Shown here: positions 10,463-25,256 of the stretch, one piece after another | How the letters are laid out: the number at the start of each line of letters is the position of its first letter | Position numbering within the stretch: position 1 is the first letter of the stretch | Origin: Ceratopteris richardii | Taxonomy: Eukaryota; Streptophyta; Polypodiopsida; Polypodiales; Pteridaceae | Assembly (NCBI GenBank): GCA_020310875.1 | Contig: CM035420.1 | Span: 183,547,559-183,611,558 of the forward strand | Length of the DNA: 64,000 nt | Direction of reading: 5' to 3' | The notes under the pieces: generated by a model | Seen by the model: only the letters and a program-made list of their open reading frames with translations | What the model was told of the DNA's origin: nothing | The model's database searches: none | Position numbers and translations under genes: made by a program

Positions 10463-11014
10463 TTGGAACAAGAGCATCTATTTCTTGTGATCATCTGCAT
10501 AATGGATAGGGATCACCATTTTGTAGTAATGAGTCAAGACTTCCATATACTACATCAAATTCCACTTACTAAAGAAGTTTGGAAACAAGCAAGAATCAAC
10601 AAATATCTCAAGATGATCATATACATGCTAGGCTTTGAGAGATGTGCTCACATCATGAATATGCTACATCGGGTGCAAGACAAACCTTCAGTGGGAGAAG
10701 AAATTATAACAAACTTGAAAGGAATACCTAGGACAATTAGGTTCACGCATGAGTTGATAAACAGTGGCACAAAATATTGTCATCCAATTGCTATCACATG
10801 CAATAAATCAAGTGGAGAATGCAAGTATTGTTATCACCATCTTAATATATCATGCATTAGAGACTTCATGCAAGCTAATTCTAATGCCGATCACACTCAA
10901 AATGGCTTATTTGTAAATTCTTCAAATGTCCCTAAGAAAAAGAAGGTGGCTACTTTATCAGGAGCTAAAACAATTGCAACACCAAAGATGAAGAGCTCAA
11001 AGAGAGTACAATAA
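10463..11014 (+). CDS. Gypsy C 3' ORF, N-terminal part (unknown protein)
   Basis: This 183-codon ORF is open upstream as far as a stop at about 10450. It is not recognised. It contains several Cys and His residues (SSGECKYCYHHLNISC) that could form a metal site, and a basic end (VPKKKKVATLSGAKTIATPK). It lies where gypsy A carries the Argonaute-like ORF, downstream of the polyprotein tail and the AG tract, so it looks like a variable third ORF of this family. It is probably a fragment of a longer ORF that continues, broken, into 11015-13015. Confidence 0.45.
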   Translation: MEQEHLFLVIICIMDRDHHFVVMSQDFHILHQIPLTKEVWKQARINKYLKMIIYMLGFERCAHIMNMLHRVQDKPSVGEEIITNLKGIPRTIRFTHELINSGTKYCHPIAITCNKSSGECKYCYHHLNISCIRDFMQANSNADHTQNGLFVNSSNVPKKKKVATLSGAKTIATPKMKSSKRVQ

Positions 11015-13015
11015 TATGATGAAGCTACTACCACATCCACAACAAAGAGATCCCATCATTTATCCATCTCAACATTAGCTCAATCACCACCAATAACACA
11101 TGATGAATTAGAAGAGACACTTCAAGATACTCATACCTCCATAGAAGGTCAAGTTACTTAACTATACAAGGACATTATTAGAGGCAAACGCGTGTACCTA
11201 AAGAAAATCAAAGGGAAGGAAAGAAAATCAAGAGATTATCTAGATATGTTGAGCTTGACTTAGATGGTTCCAATTCATATTCAAGATAAAAAGATGAATT
11301 AAGCAAGTCTCTCGTAGATACTCATCTACAACATGATGACAATTATGATCAAAACTGGGATGAATTGAATCAAATAATGGACGACCAATATCAAGTAGTA
11401 AAGCCACAAGAATAGGAACAATACAAAGAAGATGCACTGCTAACGAAGCATCAACCCTATATGGATTTTACCATTCTTTTTAATCTAGCTACAATTAAGA
11501 AAGTATAAAAAACAGTGTTTGTAGAAATTAATCATAATGGTGATGAGGAGGAACAAGATGACTAAAATGAAGAGCCTATTTTTTCAATGAGGGTTATAGT
11601 AGAAGAACAAATCATAAGCACAAAGCAAGTAACACCTAGTCAAGCTGAAAGATCTATTAAAGAAGGAAATAATAAATTTGAAGAACAACCAAAGCTACAA
11701 TTACAAGTACAAAAACTGGTCAACGAGACCATTCATATAGTAGATGGGAAGTAGGCAAGAACCATCCAACCCCCAACTTTTTGACAACATTGCTAAATGT
11801 GGATGTAACATAGCTAAAATATGTAGTATGACATATGATTCAAAATGCTATGGACACTTAACAGGAGATCATGGAAGTGGATAAAGAATATGAGCAAGCT
11901 CATGTGAAAAGAAATAGATTTAGGGCTCTTAGTGAAAAAATTTTACATGAGCTAATATAGTCACAATGTCAATATGAGAAATCGAGGAATGAATAGATGA
12001 AGCAATGATCAGAATTTATTCAATGATGTCCCAAAATGCAACATCGCAAACAAAGGTAAAAGAAATTATAGCTTATTATGAAATAGCTGTGGCAAAGAAT
12101 TTGGAATTAAAGAACAAGTATGCACAAATAGAGTCTAAAAAGCTACGCATGGCGATTAAAGAAAAATTGATTGAATCCCAAATCAAGGTTTACATGGAGG
12201 ATGCAGATAGATTGAGGAACAAAAATAAAGAGTTGATGACCTCATTGCTACTCATGCAACTCGTGGATGCTTCAACAAGTGAAAATGAAGTAATGAAATC
12301 ATTAAAAAGGCAACTAGAAGATTGTCAATCTCAACTCACTATAAGGAAGACTTTAAGGGCTCAATTAGAAGAAAGTATAATGTAGAAACTAGATATTTCA
12401 ACAAGAAATGGGATGAATAGTTGAAACTTTACATAGATCAATGCAATCAGAATGAAAACTAGTTGAAATAAATATGTGAGAGTAAATTACAAGTAGAAAA
12501 AGACCTTCAAGCAAAAATGAATCTACTAGTAAAGGACCAAGATCAAATGATAAGGCAAATAAAAGAAAAGATTGAATGAATGATAGCATGAAAAGATAAT
12601 CAAGGAACCAACATGGGGCAACCTATATTGCCTCTTCCTAAAGGGCATACTTCAGAGACTAAGGTATGCCATCTTTCTCACTCCATCATTCAATCACCTT
12701 TAAGGGAGGTGCAAGAAAGAGTAACTGATGTGCTGCCAATGCCATTTTCCACAGAGCTAGACCAAAAGGAACAAGCAATCATGGTGGCTCAAATGTCCAA
12801 AAAGTTTGAAAATGTATGAAGTATGCAAAGGTCAAGAGTAAAGATTTGGAAAATACTATGAAGCTTTTCAATGTATGCTACGGAGTTATGAACAAACAAA
12901 CACTAAGGTATATTTATATAATAACTCAAAAGGATCTAGATGATGACCTCAATTTTACAATGAACACATTTAATTATAAGAAAGAGCAATCCAATGAGGC
13001 GAATCCTATCTAGAG
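11015..13015 (+). pseudogene. Gypsy C 3' ORF, coiled-coil part, decayed
   Basis: Fragments of a Lys- and Glu-rich helical protein lie in shifting plus frames, best kept at 12005-12385 (126 codons; LRNKNKELMTSLLLMQ, MKSLKRQLEDCQSQL), with further pieces near 11870-11950, 12613-12819 and 12816-13013. The Leu and Lys spacing indicates a coiled coil. Like gypsy D it has a globular part followed by a coil in the third-ORF position, though I could not align the two. Function is unknown. Confidence 0.4.
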
Positions 13016-13239
13016 AAAGAAGGTATTAAAAAATAACCCAAATGTGTATGTACTTTGGCAAGGTGCCTCGTACTTACTACAAGTCAATCCTTCTTTTTGC
13101 CCCTTATAACTTGATACTGACAATGGCTAGATTTTTGTGTAGGTCAACATAAGGGTTCCATCAATAAAATGTGGCTCAATTTTCCCTCATTACTGAGCTC
13201 ACCTCATGGTTACTTGTCGATAGAAAACTACATGGCAGT

Positions 13240-16200
13240 ACTATAGAATTTCGGCTAGAAAAGCATGCAACTTCATGATTGTTGGCATAATACTCAGAAT
13301 AATGGTGGATATAATCAGAACTTTAATTCAAGAGGAAGAGGTGGCAAAAATCAAAGAGGTAATTTCAGAGGAAGAGGTAGTAGAGGCTATTTCGGAAGAA
13401 ATGTAGATAGAGGATTCCAAAGCCAACAATACAACAATACCTACTACAATTATTCTTCTGATCAGAAGGAGGATTCAACATTGATTATGAATGCAACTTG
13501 TGAAAGGCAAAGTGAAGACCAAAGAGTCTTCTACATTGACTTAGGGTGTAGTAATCACCTGAGTGGAAACATAGCATTGATGAGTGATTTGGAAAATAAG
13601 GTAACTAATCATGTAGTTCAAACAGGTGACAATACAAAGCACAATGTGAAGTCAATCGGATCAGTGAAGGCTAAGGATGGAAGTACTGTTCTGAGTAAAG
13701 TTTTGTATGTTCCTACAATTCCAAAGAATCTGATAAGTGTAGGACAAATTGTTGAAAAAGGTTATGAAGTTAGATTCACTAATGAAGGAGTTTTTGTGGA
13801 AGACCCTAGCAACGGCTATAAACAAATTGTTTCAGGGAAGAAAGAAGGAAGATTGTTCACGTTGAAGATTCAAGGTAACATTGGTCATGCCTTGTTCACC
13901 TATGGAGGACATAAGATCTCTGAGTTAGATCTTTGGCACAAAAGGCTTGGACATTTCAATGAAAGAGGTATCAAAGATATGGTTAACAATGGTTCAATAC
14001 TTGGGTTGCCTAATGTTGCACGTCAACATATGATATACAGATGTGAGGCATTTCAATTAGGTAAGGCTCATAAGCAATCTTATTCCAAGCATGGTTTTAT
14101 GTATTCAGAGAAGCTTGAATTGGTACACACAGATGTGTGGGGACCATCAAAGGATATTAGTATCAATGGTTCAAGGTATTATGTGATTTATGTTGATGAT
14201 GCTACCAGATGGATCACTATCTATGTGATCAAAGATAAGTCAGAGGTATTCACAACATTCAAACATTATCATGTGTATGGAGAGAGAATTACAGGTCAAA
14301 AGTTGAAGAGACTAAGATCAGATGGAGGGGGAGAGTATTTCTCTAATGAGTTCAGTGATTACTTGTGGAATGTAGGTATAAAAAGGGAAGTTACTTGTAG
14401 GTACTCTTCTCAACAAAATGGTGTAGCAGAAAGGAGGAATAGAACTCTTCTTAAGTTTGCAAGATCCATGATGAAGGAGAAAAATTGCCCAAATTATTTG
14501 TGGGCTAAGGCTGTAAATACAGCCACATGTTTGGTCAATAGATTACCATGTAAAGCCTTGTAGGGTATGACACCATATGAAGCATGGTGGGGTAAGAGAC
14601 CTACTCTAGATCATTACAAAGTATTTGGATGTTTGGCATATGCATATGTGCCATCTCAATTAAGGCACAAAAAAGTATGTGTTCATTGGATTTGATGATA
14701 AGCAGATGGGATATAGGTTATGGAGTCCATCCACAAAACAATTCCTTGTGTCAAAGGATGTTATATTTGATGAGCAAGGTACTTGGTATGCAGGTACAAT
14801 CAATATTCATGCAGGTGATGAAGAAGTTGTGAATCAAAAGAAAGGTAAATCAAAGGTTCAGATATTTGATGAAGAGGAGAACAATGAAGTATAGGTTGAA
14901 GTTGAAGAAGTGCCAAGGTTTGATCTAGAATATGATGAACCAGAAACCTCAAGGAGTAGAGAACTCAAAAGGTCATCAAGGCACAAGTGGCAAGCTACAA
15001 GGTATAGCTATGACACTTCTTTTTTGGCTACTAAAGATTATGCTTATATGATAAAGGCAGATGAAGACCCTTCTACATATGAAGAGGCAAAAGGTAAGGA
15101 AAATTGGGAGAAAGCTATGCAGGAAGAGTATGATGCATTGATGGAGAATCAAACATGGGATTTGGTTCCTAAACCAAATAGTCAGAAGATCATTGGATGC
15201 AAATGGGTCTACAAGACAAAGAGGTTTGCAGTTGAAAGTGTGTCTAGGTATAAAGCTAGACTTGTTGTGAAAGGTTTTGCCAGACATATGGTATAGATTA
15301 TGATGAGACCTATAGTCCTGTGGCAAAGATGACAACCATCAGGACACTCATAGCTATTACTACATGTAAAGGTTGGAAATTATGTCAATTAGATGTGAAG
15401 AATGCTTTTCTAAATGGTTACATTTCAGATGATGTTTTCGTGGAGCAACCACAAGGATTCAGAAATGAAAGGTATCCAGATCATGTATGTAAGCTCAAGA
15501 GAGATTTGTATGGTTTGAAGCAGGCCCCAAGGGCATGGAATTATAGACTTGTGAAGTTCTTGAAGGAACTTGGTTTTCAAGTATCTAAAACAGATAGTAG
15601 CTTGCTTGTTAAAGCAAGTGATGATGGGTTCATTTACATGTGCATATATGTTGATGATATAATTCTTACAGGTACAGATGAGAAAGGTATTCAAAGTCTA
15701 AAGAAGAAAATGGAGAAAGAGTTCAAGATTAGTGACTTGGGAGACTTGTCATATTTCTTGGGAATGGAGATCTCATACACTCAACATGGAGTGTATGTAA
15801 CTCAAGAAAGGTATTTGAAAAACTTGTTGATCAAGTTTAAAATGGATGGTTGCAGGGTAGCACCTACTCCAATGGTGGTGAATCACAAATTGAGCAGATA
15901 TGAAGGAGAAGAATTCAAGGACATGAAGCTATATCAAAGTTTGGTTGGTAGTCTGATCTATGCTACATTAAATAGGCCTGACTTGTCATATGCAGTAGGA
16001 GTGTTGTCTCAATTCATGCAATGTCCTAGGAAAGAACATTGGGTTGCAGGACAAAGAGTGTTGAGGTACATTAAGGGTACACTCAAAGAAGGTTTGTATT
16101 ATGGTTTTACATCAGATACAAACATCAAGATATATAGTGATGTAGATTGGGCAGGTAATCCAGATGATAGAAGGTCAACCTATGGATACATGTGTTATGT

Positions 16201-16357
16201 GGGAGATAAGCTAATCTCCTGGTGCTCAAAGAAGCAACATACAGTTGCTTTGTCATCTACAAAAGCAGAGTACAAAGGCATGGTTGAAGCTGCAAAAGAA
16301 GTGATTTGGCTTAAGACTCTCATGAAGAGTTTTGCACATAACAAACTTTCTGTGTAG
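13240..16357 (+). pseudogene. Copia-3 gag-pol pseudogene
   Basis: The reading begins with the end of the nucleocapsid (RG-rich, NFRGRGSRGYFGRN). In the first ORF (13265-14563) the protease motif is IDLGCS at residues 91-96, with Leu replacing Ser or Thr of the active site. The pre-integrase motif LWHKRLGHF lies at 223-231. Integrase D290, D353 and E389 show normal D,D35E spacing, but the zinc-site CxxC is CEAF. A TAG at 14561 (from CAG), a frameshift near 14675, a TAG at about 14892 and a frameshift near 15290 follow. RT at 15320-16357 keeps YVDDI and the RNase H motif SDVDWAG. RNase H stops early at 16357, so roughly 90 residues are missing. Confidence 0.92.
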
Positions 16358-16640
16358 TCATCTTCTTCACAGTTTGTTCAAAATTTTTGTAGTTGAGCAT
16401 TGATCCTCCAAAATTGATGAAAGTTTTAAGTTATTCTTGATATATAGGTGCTCTAACTTCAAGGATAACTTGTTCTTTTGGAGATTAACACTCTCCATCA
16501 TACATGTGGTAATTGGATGTATGTACATATATTACATTGTTTTAGTGATAAAAATCACTTTTTGGGTTATGAAATGACTTGTGTGCTTCCTCTGCATCTG
16601 TGATGAGATCTTGTACCTGGTCCTGTACTGTGAACAAGTC
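16358..16640 (+). repeat. Copia-3 3' region with LTR-like repeat
   Basis: After the truncated RNase H, 16501-16638 is repeated at 35358-35491 with few changes (both contain GATAAAAATCACTTTTTGGG). A likely reading is a piece of the Copia-3 family LTR, of which the second copy is an isolated fragment. No clear TG/CA ends were found. Confidence 0.5.
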
Positions 16641-18285
16641 CTCCATGCACTTTCTAGCAAAAAGAATTTGAAACACTAAGAGTGACCCCCCCTCTTCCAG
16701 CACCATAGAGTTTTTGTTTGAGAGAAAAACCCACTCAAATGTAAATCTCTACAGCATGATGGTGATCAAGCCATCATTAATCTTTATAGTTTTTCCCAAT
16801 AGTTTTCCCTTGCAAAGGGCAACAAGGTCACTAGTCTTCTTTGTAGATATTTCTTTTCTCTTGTACTCTCTCTCTTTATGATATAATTGCAATTGGTATT
16901 TAAAAAAAGGGCATGGGTCCCCACAAAGGAGACAATCCTTGTGTGTATGAATATAATTTAAATCACTTTTGTCCAAAAGAGGATGGTTTAATGAGTAAAA
17001 GATAAACTACATTACTCACAAAACTCCACTTGGACCCAATGATGAAGTGCTTGAAACTAAAGGTAAGGTTCACATATGTATAGTAGTGGACTTTAATAAA
17101 TTTTACAAGAAGGGTGCCTTCCTCCAAGTTTCAGCATGATAGATAGTGCATCCTAGACATGTCCAGATGAAGCTTCATCTTCTCCTAATCCTCTTTTTCT
17201 TTTGCATATTGTGTGCGTTTCCTTTTATTTTGTCACCTATTATCGAAAAGTTTTACAATGTCAAAGTCATAAAAAACGACTCAAAAAACATCCCTCAATT
17301 CAAACTTTAATGTATTCTCCCACCAAGTGTCTAATGTGCACATGCATCATATTACTTCATCCAATGCTCATGCATATGATGGAGCCTTTGACCTTTGCTA
17401 GACCTAAAAGGTTGGATTTGGACCTCACACCGGCTTCAAGTGGGTGAATTTGACACTATCATTATTTCACAATTTGAGTATGGATTTGGTACGGAACATG
17501 GAGACCTAGGAGAGCACACAAAGCTTAATCTAAAGCAAGGAAATGGAAGAAACTTTAGACATAAAAATTAGAGGGAATTTTATCCAAAGTAAAAGAAATC
17601 ATCCAAGTCTGTGTAGAGAAACTCCACTCTAGGCAACTCTATGAAATATTACCTTCACCTTTCCATGTCCGGAGATCAAGTAAATCACCAGGAATCTGAA
17701 ATAACACTTTTCATGGCTGGAAAAAAGCCATTCGGCCACTTATTCAAACCAATAGCTAGTGACTAAGAAGGAACAATGAGATGCCACAGAGGAAATACAC
17801 ATGAAGAATTTCGAGAGAGCTTTATACTGAAAGGAGAAAAAATTCTATGTAATATGAGCTTTCAATGAACTTTACACAAGAAAATAGTGGTCGATTTCAC
17901 ATCCAAATAAGTTCGTGAGGAAAGAATATTTACGAAACTCATGGAATTTTGGCTCACATGAGGAAGATGATGGATACTCGTGTCCATCCAATATCCATCC
18001 TTGTAGTCCAATCTATTAGGGATTGATGAGGCATTGAACAGGGATGGATTTACACCCGAAGATAGAGGAGATTATATATTTCACATTGATTCTATAACAT
18101 CTGTTGTATTGATAAAAGCGCTTTAACTTAAACGAAAAAAATTCAAGAAAATTAAAAAGAAATGAGCTTGATTATACTTTTGACCCCTTCATGTAGGACC
18201 CACTTACTCTTTAGTTTGTTGTTATCTAAGATAAAGACCTTGTTGTGTTTCAATGATGACAACCGTTTAAAACTTTGGATTCTTC
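16641..18285. other. No recognisable gene
   Basis: This stretch is AT-rich with only short ORFs on either strand (largest about 80 codons, 17202-17447, no family resemblance). A run of eight C at about 16686 and ordinary spacer text are all that is visible. Confidence 0.6.
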
Positions 18286-18289
18286 TATT

Positions 18290-18905
18290 AGTAGTCTGAG
18301 GATCTTTCTAGGGATCATTCTATAGGGGAGCTCACTAAGGTTGACCACAAATCTCCTTTTCTAGATTTTCTAAAGAGATTCACCTCTAATTGAATTCGAA
18401 AGAGCTATTAAACACTTGATAGCTCTATCTAGAAGCACTTGCTTATATAATTCAGAAAGAAGGATTTTCTAACACACTTCATCCGAGCACTCTTTAGGCA
18501 AGAGAGGAAAAGGTGAGGGACATCTTGTCTATCACTTAAAACATGTTTTTCACCACAATGGGGCACAATATTGGATTCGAAATTAGTCTAGATGCCTATA
18601 AGAAGAATTTTCCACATAAGATCTGCTGTCCTTCTCTCTATTACCAGGTGCTACAAATCACAAAATTTAAACTCTCATATGGTCCATGTCCACCTAAAGC
18701 TCCCTTTTTGGTTAAGAGATCGATGAGAATCCATATTTTTCTTGAGTCTTGAGATGTCCTCTATCTTGTTTGCGTTGATCCTCTTTGAACCCTTTTTTTT
18801 GGGGAAACTATATGCATCATTATACATGGAAGGCCTCTCTTTTGTGGCGTTCATGTCAAGCATCATCAACGTCCTATGTACATAGATTTTTGGATCTTCA
18901 CCCAT
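18290..18905 (-). pseudogene. LINE ORF2 C-terminal remnant (zf-RVT region)
   Basis: On the minus strand, 18600-18440 reads PHCGEKHVLSDRQDVPHLFL followed by SC, the Cys/His pattern of the zinc-binding domain at the end of plant LINE reverse transcriptases. The ORF 18905-18675 (KKKGSKRINANKIEDISRLK) lies upstream of it in the same direction. The rest of the LINE is missing. A related segment lies at 35690-35830. Confidence 0.6.
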
Positions 18906-21979
<3,074 letters not shown>

Positions 21980-22173
21980 AAGCAGGTATAGGAAGCTAGT
22001 CCTAAAAGAACATTGTAATGTGATTACGCATCGTTAAACAAATCAAAGTTTAATATATCAAAACGATTCCTCTCGAAAAATCTGGAAAAAGAAAAAGAAA
22101 CTCAAAAGGAATATCCAAAGAACTAAGTGATTGACCTGATCACAAGGGTGAGTGTGAAGAGTTGAAATGACTA

Positions 22174-23286
22174 ATGAACCTTAGATCTGGGAAATACTTA
22201 GGGAAAATTGATAAGCGGAGTGTTCGATCTTGTGAGGCTAGTGTGAGAACTACATCACAATTGTGGGCTCAGTTGGTAGGCAATTATCCATATGGGGTTA
22301 GTTCGGACACGAGCAACTTAGACATGTCTTTCAACACAGAGAGACAAGGGGTTTTGTTTAGTGTAGCCCCCTAGAGAAGACAGAGGGACCCTACAAGACT
22401 CAGCTTGAGTACATTCACACCAATAGATTGGCTGCTCGAGTATATGAAGATGGCCTTCGTAGGTATGTGATCCAATTGCATAACCCTGGCTAACCCATTG
22501 GATTGGAACATCCAGCAGTGAAGTTTAAAAACAAGGCTTACATAGACAAAGAAGGAACCATGTATGTGAGTAAGCTTGACTCAACAAACGAATTTGGTGA
22601 GGTGGTAGAAATTGTAGACTTAGGAGTGGAAGGACAAGAGAAACATGTCGAAGAACCCAATACGCCTAGAGGCAAATCTATGCTGCCGAGAGTGCTGACC
22701 CCTAAGTGGATGCCCCAAGACAATAGGAGCATAGAGCTATTTTGGAATACAAAAACGGATGAAGCATTTTGAAGATACAAGCCAGAGCACCGTATGGTTG
22801 TGGGAACAACAACAATTTATGAGCTAAAGGACCCAGAGGTCCTAGGGAAAATAGTATACTTAGATGATGCTTCAAAAAGAGTGCATAAAGTCATAGAACA
22901 TGGTCGTCATGCATATACGTGGGGAGCAGAATTAGTTTTTCCAATGATGAGGTCACATGTGTCTAAGGAGAATTTGGGTATCAGCACATCTCAAGGACAC
23001 AGAGAGAAGAACAAGAAAGCACCAAAGAATAGTTTCATCAACTGCACAAGGAGAGAATGAACCACTACATAAGGTGGGAGAGCGAAAAGAGATCAAACAA
23101 GGGACCATAGAGCTCAAAGGGGTAGGGACGACCTTCCCCTACCAAGGCCTAGAGACCACCCTAGGACTTTGAGGCCCCTTCAACTAGTGAAGGCTATGAA
23201 GAATTGCTTTGACAGATCCGGAGATCCCTATGAGCATGTAGATGAATTCTAACAGGTGTTACAGGTGTTACAATCAAAGACATGTT
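22174..23286 (+). pseudogene. Gypsy B gag, N-terminal part, cut by Copia-4
   Basis: The reading begins MNLRSGKYLG, a start typical of plant gypsy gag proteins, and continues through several frames: 22380-22500 (LEYIHTNRLAARVYEDGLRR), 22503-22772, 22794-23060. Near 23190-23255 lies KNCFDRSGDPYEHVDEF, the conserved start of the retrotransposon gag (capsid) domain. The ORF is then broken by the Copia-4 insertion at 23287. The capsid core that should follow is absent on the far side, so it was deleted. The 5' LTR of gypsy B is not recognisable upstream. Confidence 0.7.
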
Positions 23287-23666
23287 TGTTGAGATATCAA
23301 GCTCAACATGTGATGATCCAGGATGGCACGTACCAGTTTTCGTTTCTTTGACATGTATAGTGGTCACGCCGGTATATGTCAAGGATACTTCATTGAACTT
23401 TATTAGATTTACCTACCGAGAGTGATGGCACATTTGTTCCTTGCTAGCTCACTCATTTGCGGACATTAGGTTTTTCCTTATGTACTGATCTTTATATATT
23501 GGACTTGTTGTTTTCTTGTTTTTTAGGTCATTCTTGTACATTCCTTTCTATGTAATAGAAGAAGAAGAAGATCTTCTTCCTTGCCTCAATTTGTGTGTGT
23601 GCTTCTCCTTGAGAGTGAGAGTGTGTGTGTGTGTGAGCTCTCTTCCTTATCTCCTTCCTCATTACA
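23287..23666 (+). repeat. Copia-4 5' LTR
   Basis: This 380-bp LTR starts TGTTGAGATATC and ends CTCATTACA. It contains a TATA-like TTTATATATT (about 23491) and a GAAGAAGAAGAAG stretch. The first 167 bp match the truncated 3' LTR at 27183 with roughly fifteen differences by eye. Confidence 0.93.
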
Positions 23667-23678
23667 TGGTATCAGAGC
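23667..23678 (+). other. Copia-4 primer binding site
   Basis: TGGTATCAGAGC lies directly after the LTR. It is complementary to the 3' end of plant initiator tRNA-Met, the usual copia primer. Confidence 0.93.
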
Positions 23679-24114
23679 TAGTGTGGTTGTAGAGAGCTCA
23701 TGGAGAAGGTGATGGTGAAGACTACGCGGCAAGGCATGGAGAAAACGTGATTCACAAACAACCTCCATTTGCTACAAAAATTGGCGTGAAGGTAGAAGAC
23801 CTCAAAATATTTTTGCGTGTTATCTCGTTAGGGTCACTTGTTTTTGTCAGATCGAAGTTTCGAAGCCATCTCGACCTCCGTTTTGAGCCCCCGAGGTGGG
23901 GCCCACAAAAAAATAGGTTAGTTTCAAAAATTGTATCTTGCGCTGTGTTTGGCAACACTCATATATTCCATATCCAGAGTTTTAAGTGATTCTATGTATT
24001 GTTGATACACGAAAACTGTGTTTTTCTGAGATCGAACTGTCACATCATAGTGCGATAGTGTTCAAGTAGAAGTGCTGCTTGTAGTGTTTTGTAGTATTGT
24101 GAATTGCTACAAAA

Positions 24115-25250
24115 ATGGCAAATGCAGATGGAATGAGTCATCTTATGAGCGATAATCTGGACAAGAACAACTTCCATGCTTGGAGATTCAGAATGACAAA
24201 ATTCCTGATGGGAAAAGGCTACTGGAAGTACATCAAAGGAGAGAACGAAAATGCTCCACAGTTACCAGAGAGGAATTGGACTACAGACTAGTTAAGAGCA
24301 TATGCAGAATGGAATCAAGGAGCACAAAAGGTAATGTACTCGCTATCTGTTAGCATACAGGATAGCATGATTGGACACATACAGGATGCCAAGATGCCAA
24401 AAGAGGCTTGGAACAGTTTGTTCACATTGTATGAGACCAATACAAAGGCACGAAAATTACAACTCAAGAACGAGTTACATACATTGGAGAAGAAGAGCAT
24501 GTCGGTAAGTGACTACACCTTGAAAATCAAAAGCTGATATGAGTCACTTGCATCTATTGGCATAAATGTAGATGATGATGATAAAGTGGAAGTGTGTCTT
24601 CGTGGTTTAGGAGCTGCATATAAGCAGTTCAGAACTTCTATACAGACCAGGGAAAATATTCTGAATTTTGTGGATCTGGTATCTATGCTGATTATTGAAG
24701 AAAAGAATCTTGGTGAGGATTCAAACTCCCAAGGAAAATCTAGTTTTGAGCAGGTATTCTACTCTGGTAGAGGAAGAGATAGAGATAGAGGTTTTGGAAG
24801 TGGAAGAGGAAATAGTAACCAAGACCAAGGTCAACAACAGAATCATGCAGGAGGAAGAGGACAATTTCGAGGCAGGGGGAGCCAAAGAGCGCACAGAAAT
24901 TTCCAAAGAAATGATTCAGGTAATGACAATAAAGGATGCTGGAATTGTGGTAAACCTGGACACTTTGAACGTGATTGCAGGTTGAAGAATCAAAATAACA
25001 GAAGCCAGCAAAATAACTATGCATCCACTAGTGCAGATGATTTTGAGAAGCTTTTCATGGTTCAACATCATATGATGAATACGATGTCTGCTGGTGTTTC
25101 AAAATCAAATGTTAATGTCTGGTAGGTTGATTCATTTGCTTCAAATCACATGACTAGTCATGCGGAATGGTTTAGTACTTTGCAAAAATTGCCAGTTCCT
25201 GGATATGTTGAAACATTTGATGACACATCACATCCTATTGAGCAGAATCT
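24115..25250 (+). pseudogene. Copia-4 gag and start of protease
   Basis: Gag starts at the ATG at 24115 (SDNLDKNNFHAWRFRM, the copia gag N-terminal motif) and is broken by stops near 24289, 24535 and 25123. It contains KNELHTLEKKSMSVSDY, an RG-rich block and an intact zinc knuckle CWNCGKPGHFERDC (24938-24978). The protease follows as VDSFASNHMTSHAEWF, with Phe replacing the active-site Gly. Immediately after the protease start the sequence jumps to the integrase-RT linker. Confidence 0.88.
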
Positions 25251-25256
25251 CAAGTT

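Noticed and set aside
24695..24985. 96-codon plus ORF overlapping Copia-4 gag
   Set aside because: It is a frame shadow of the RG-rich nucleocapsid; the zinc knuckle is in the other frame.
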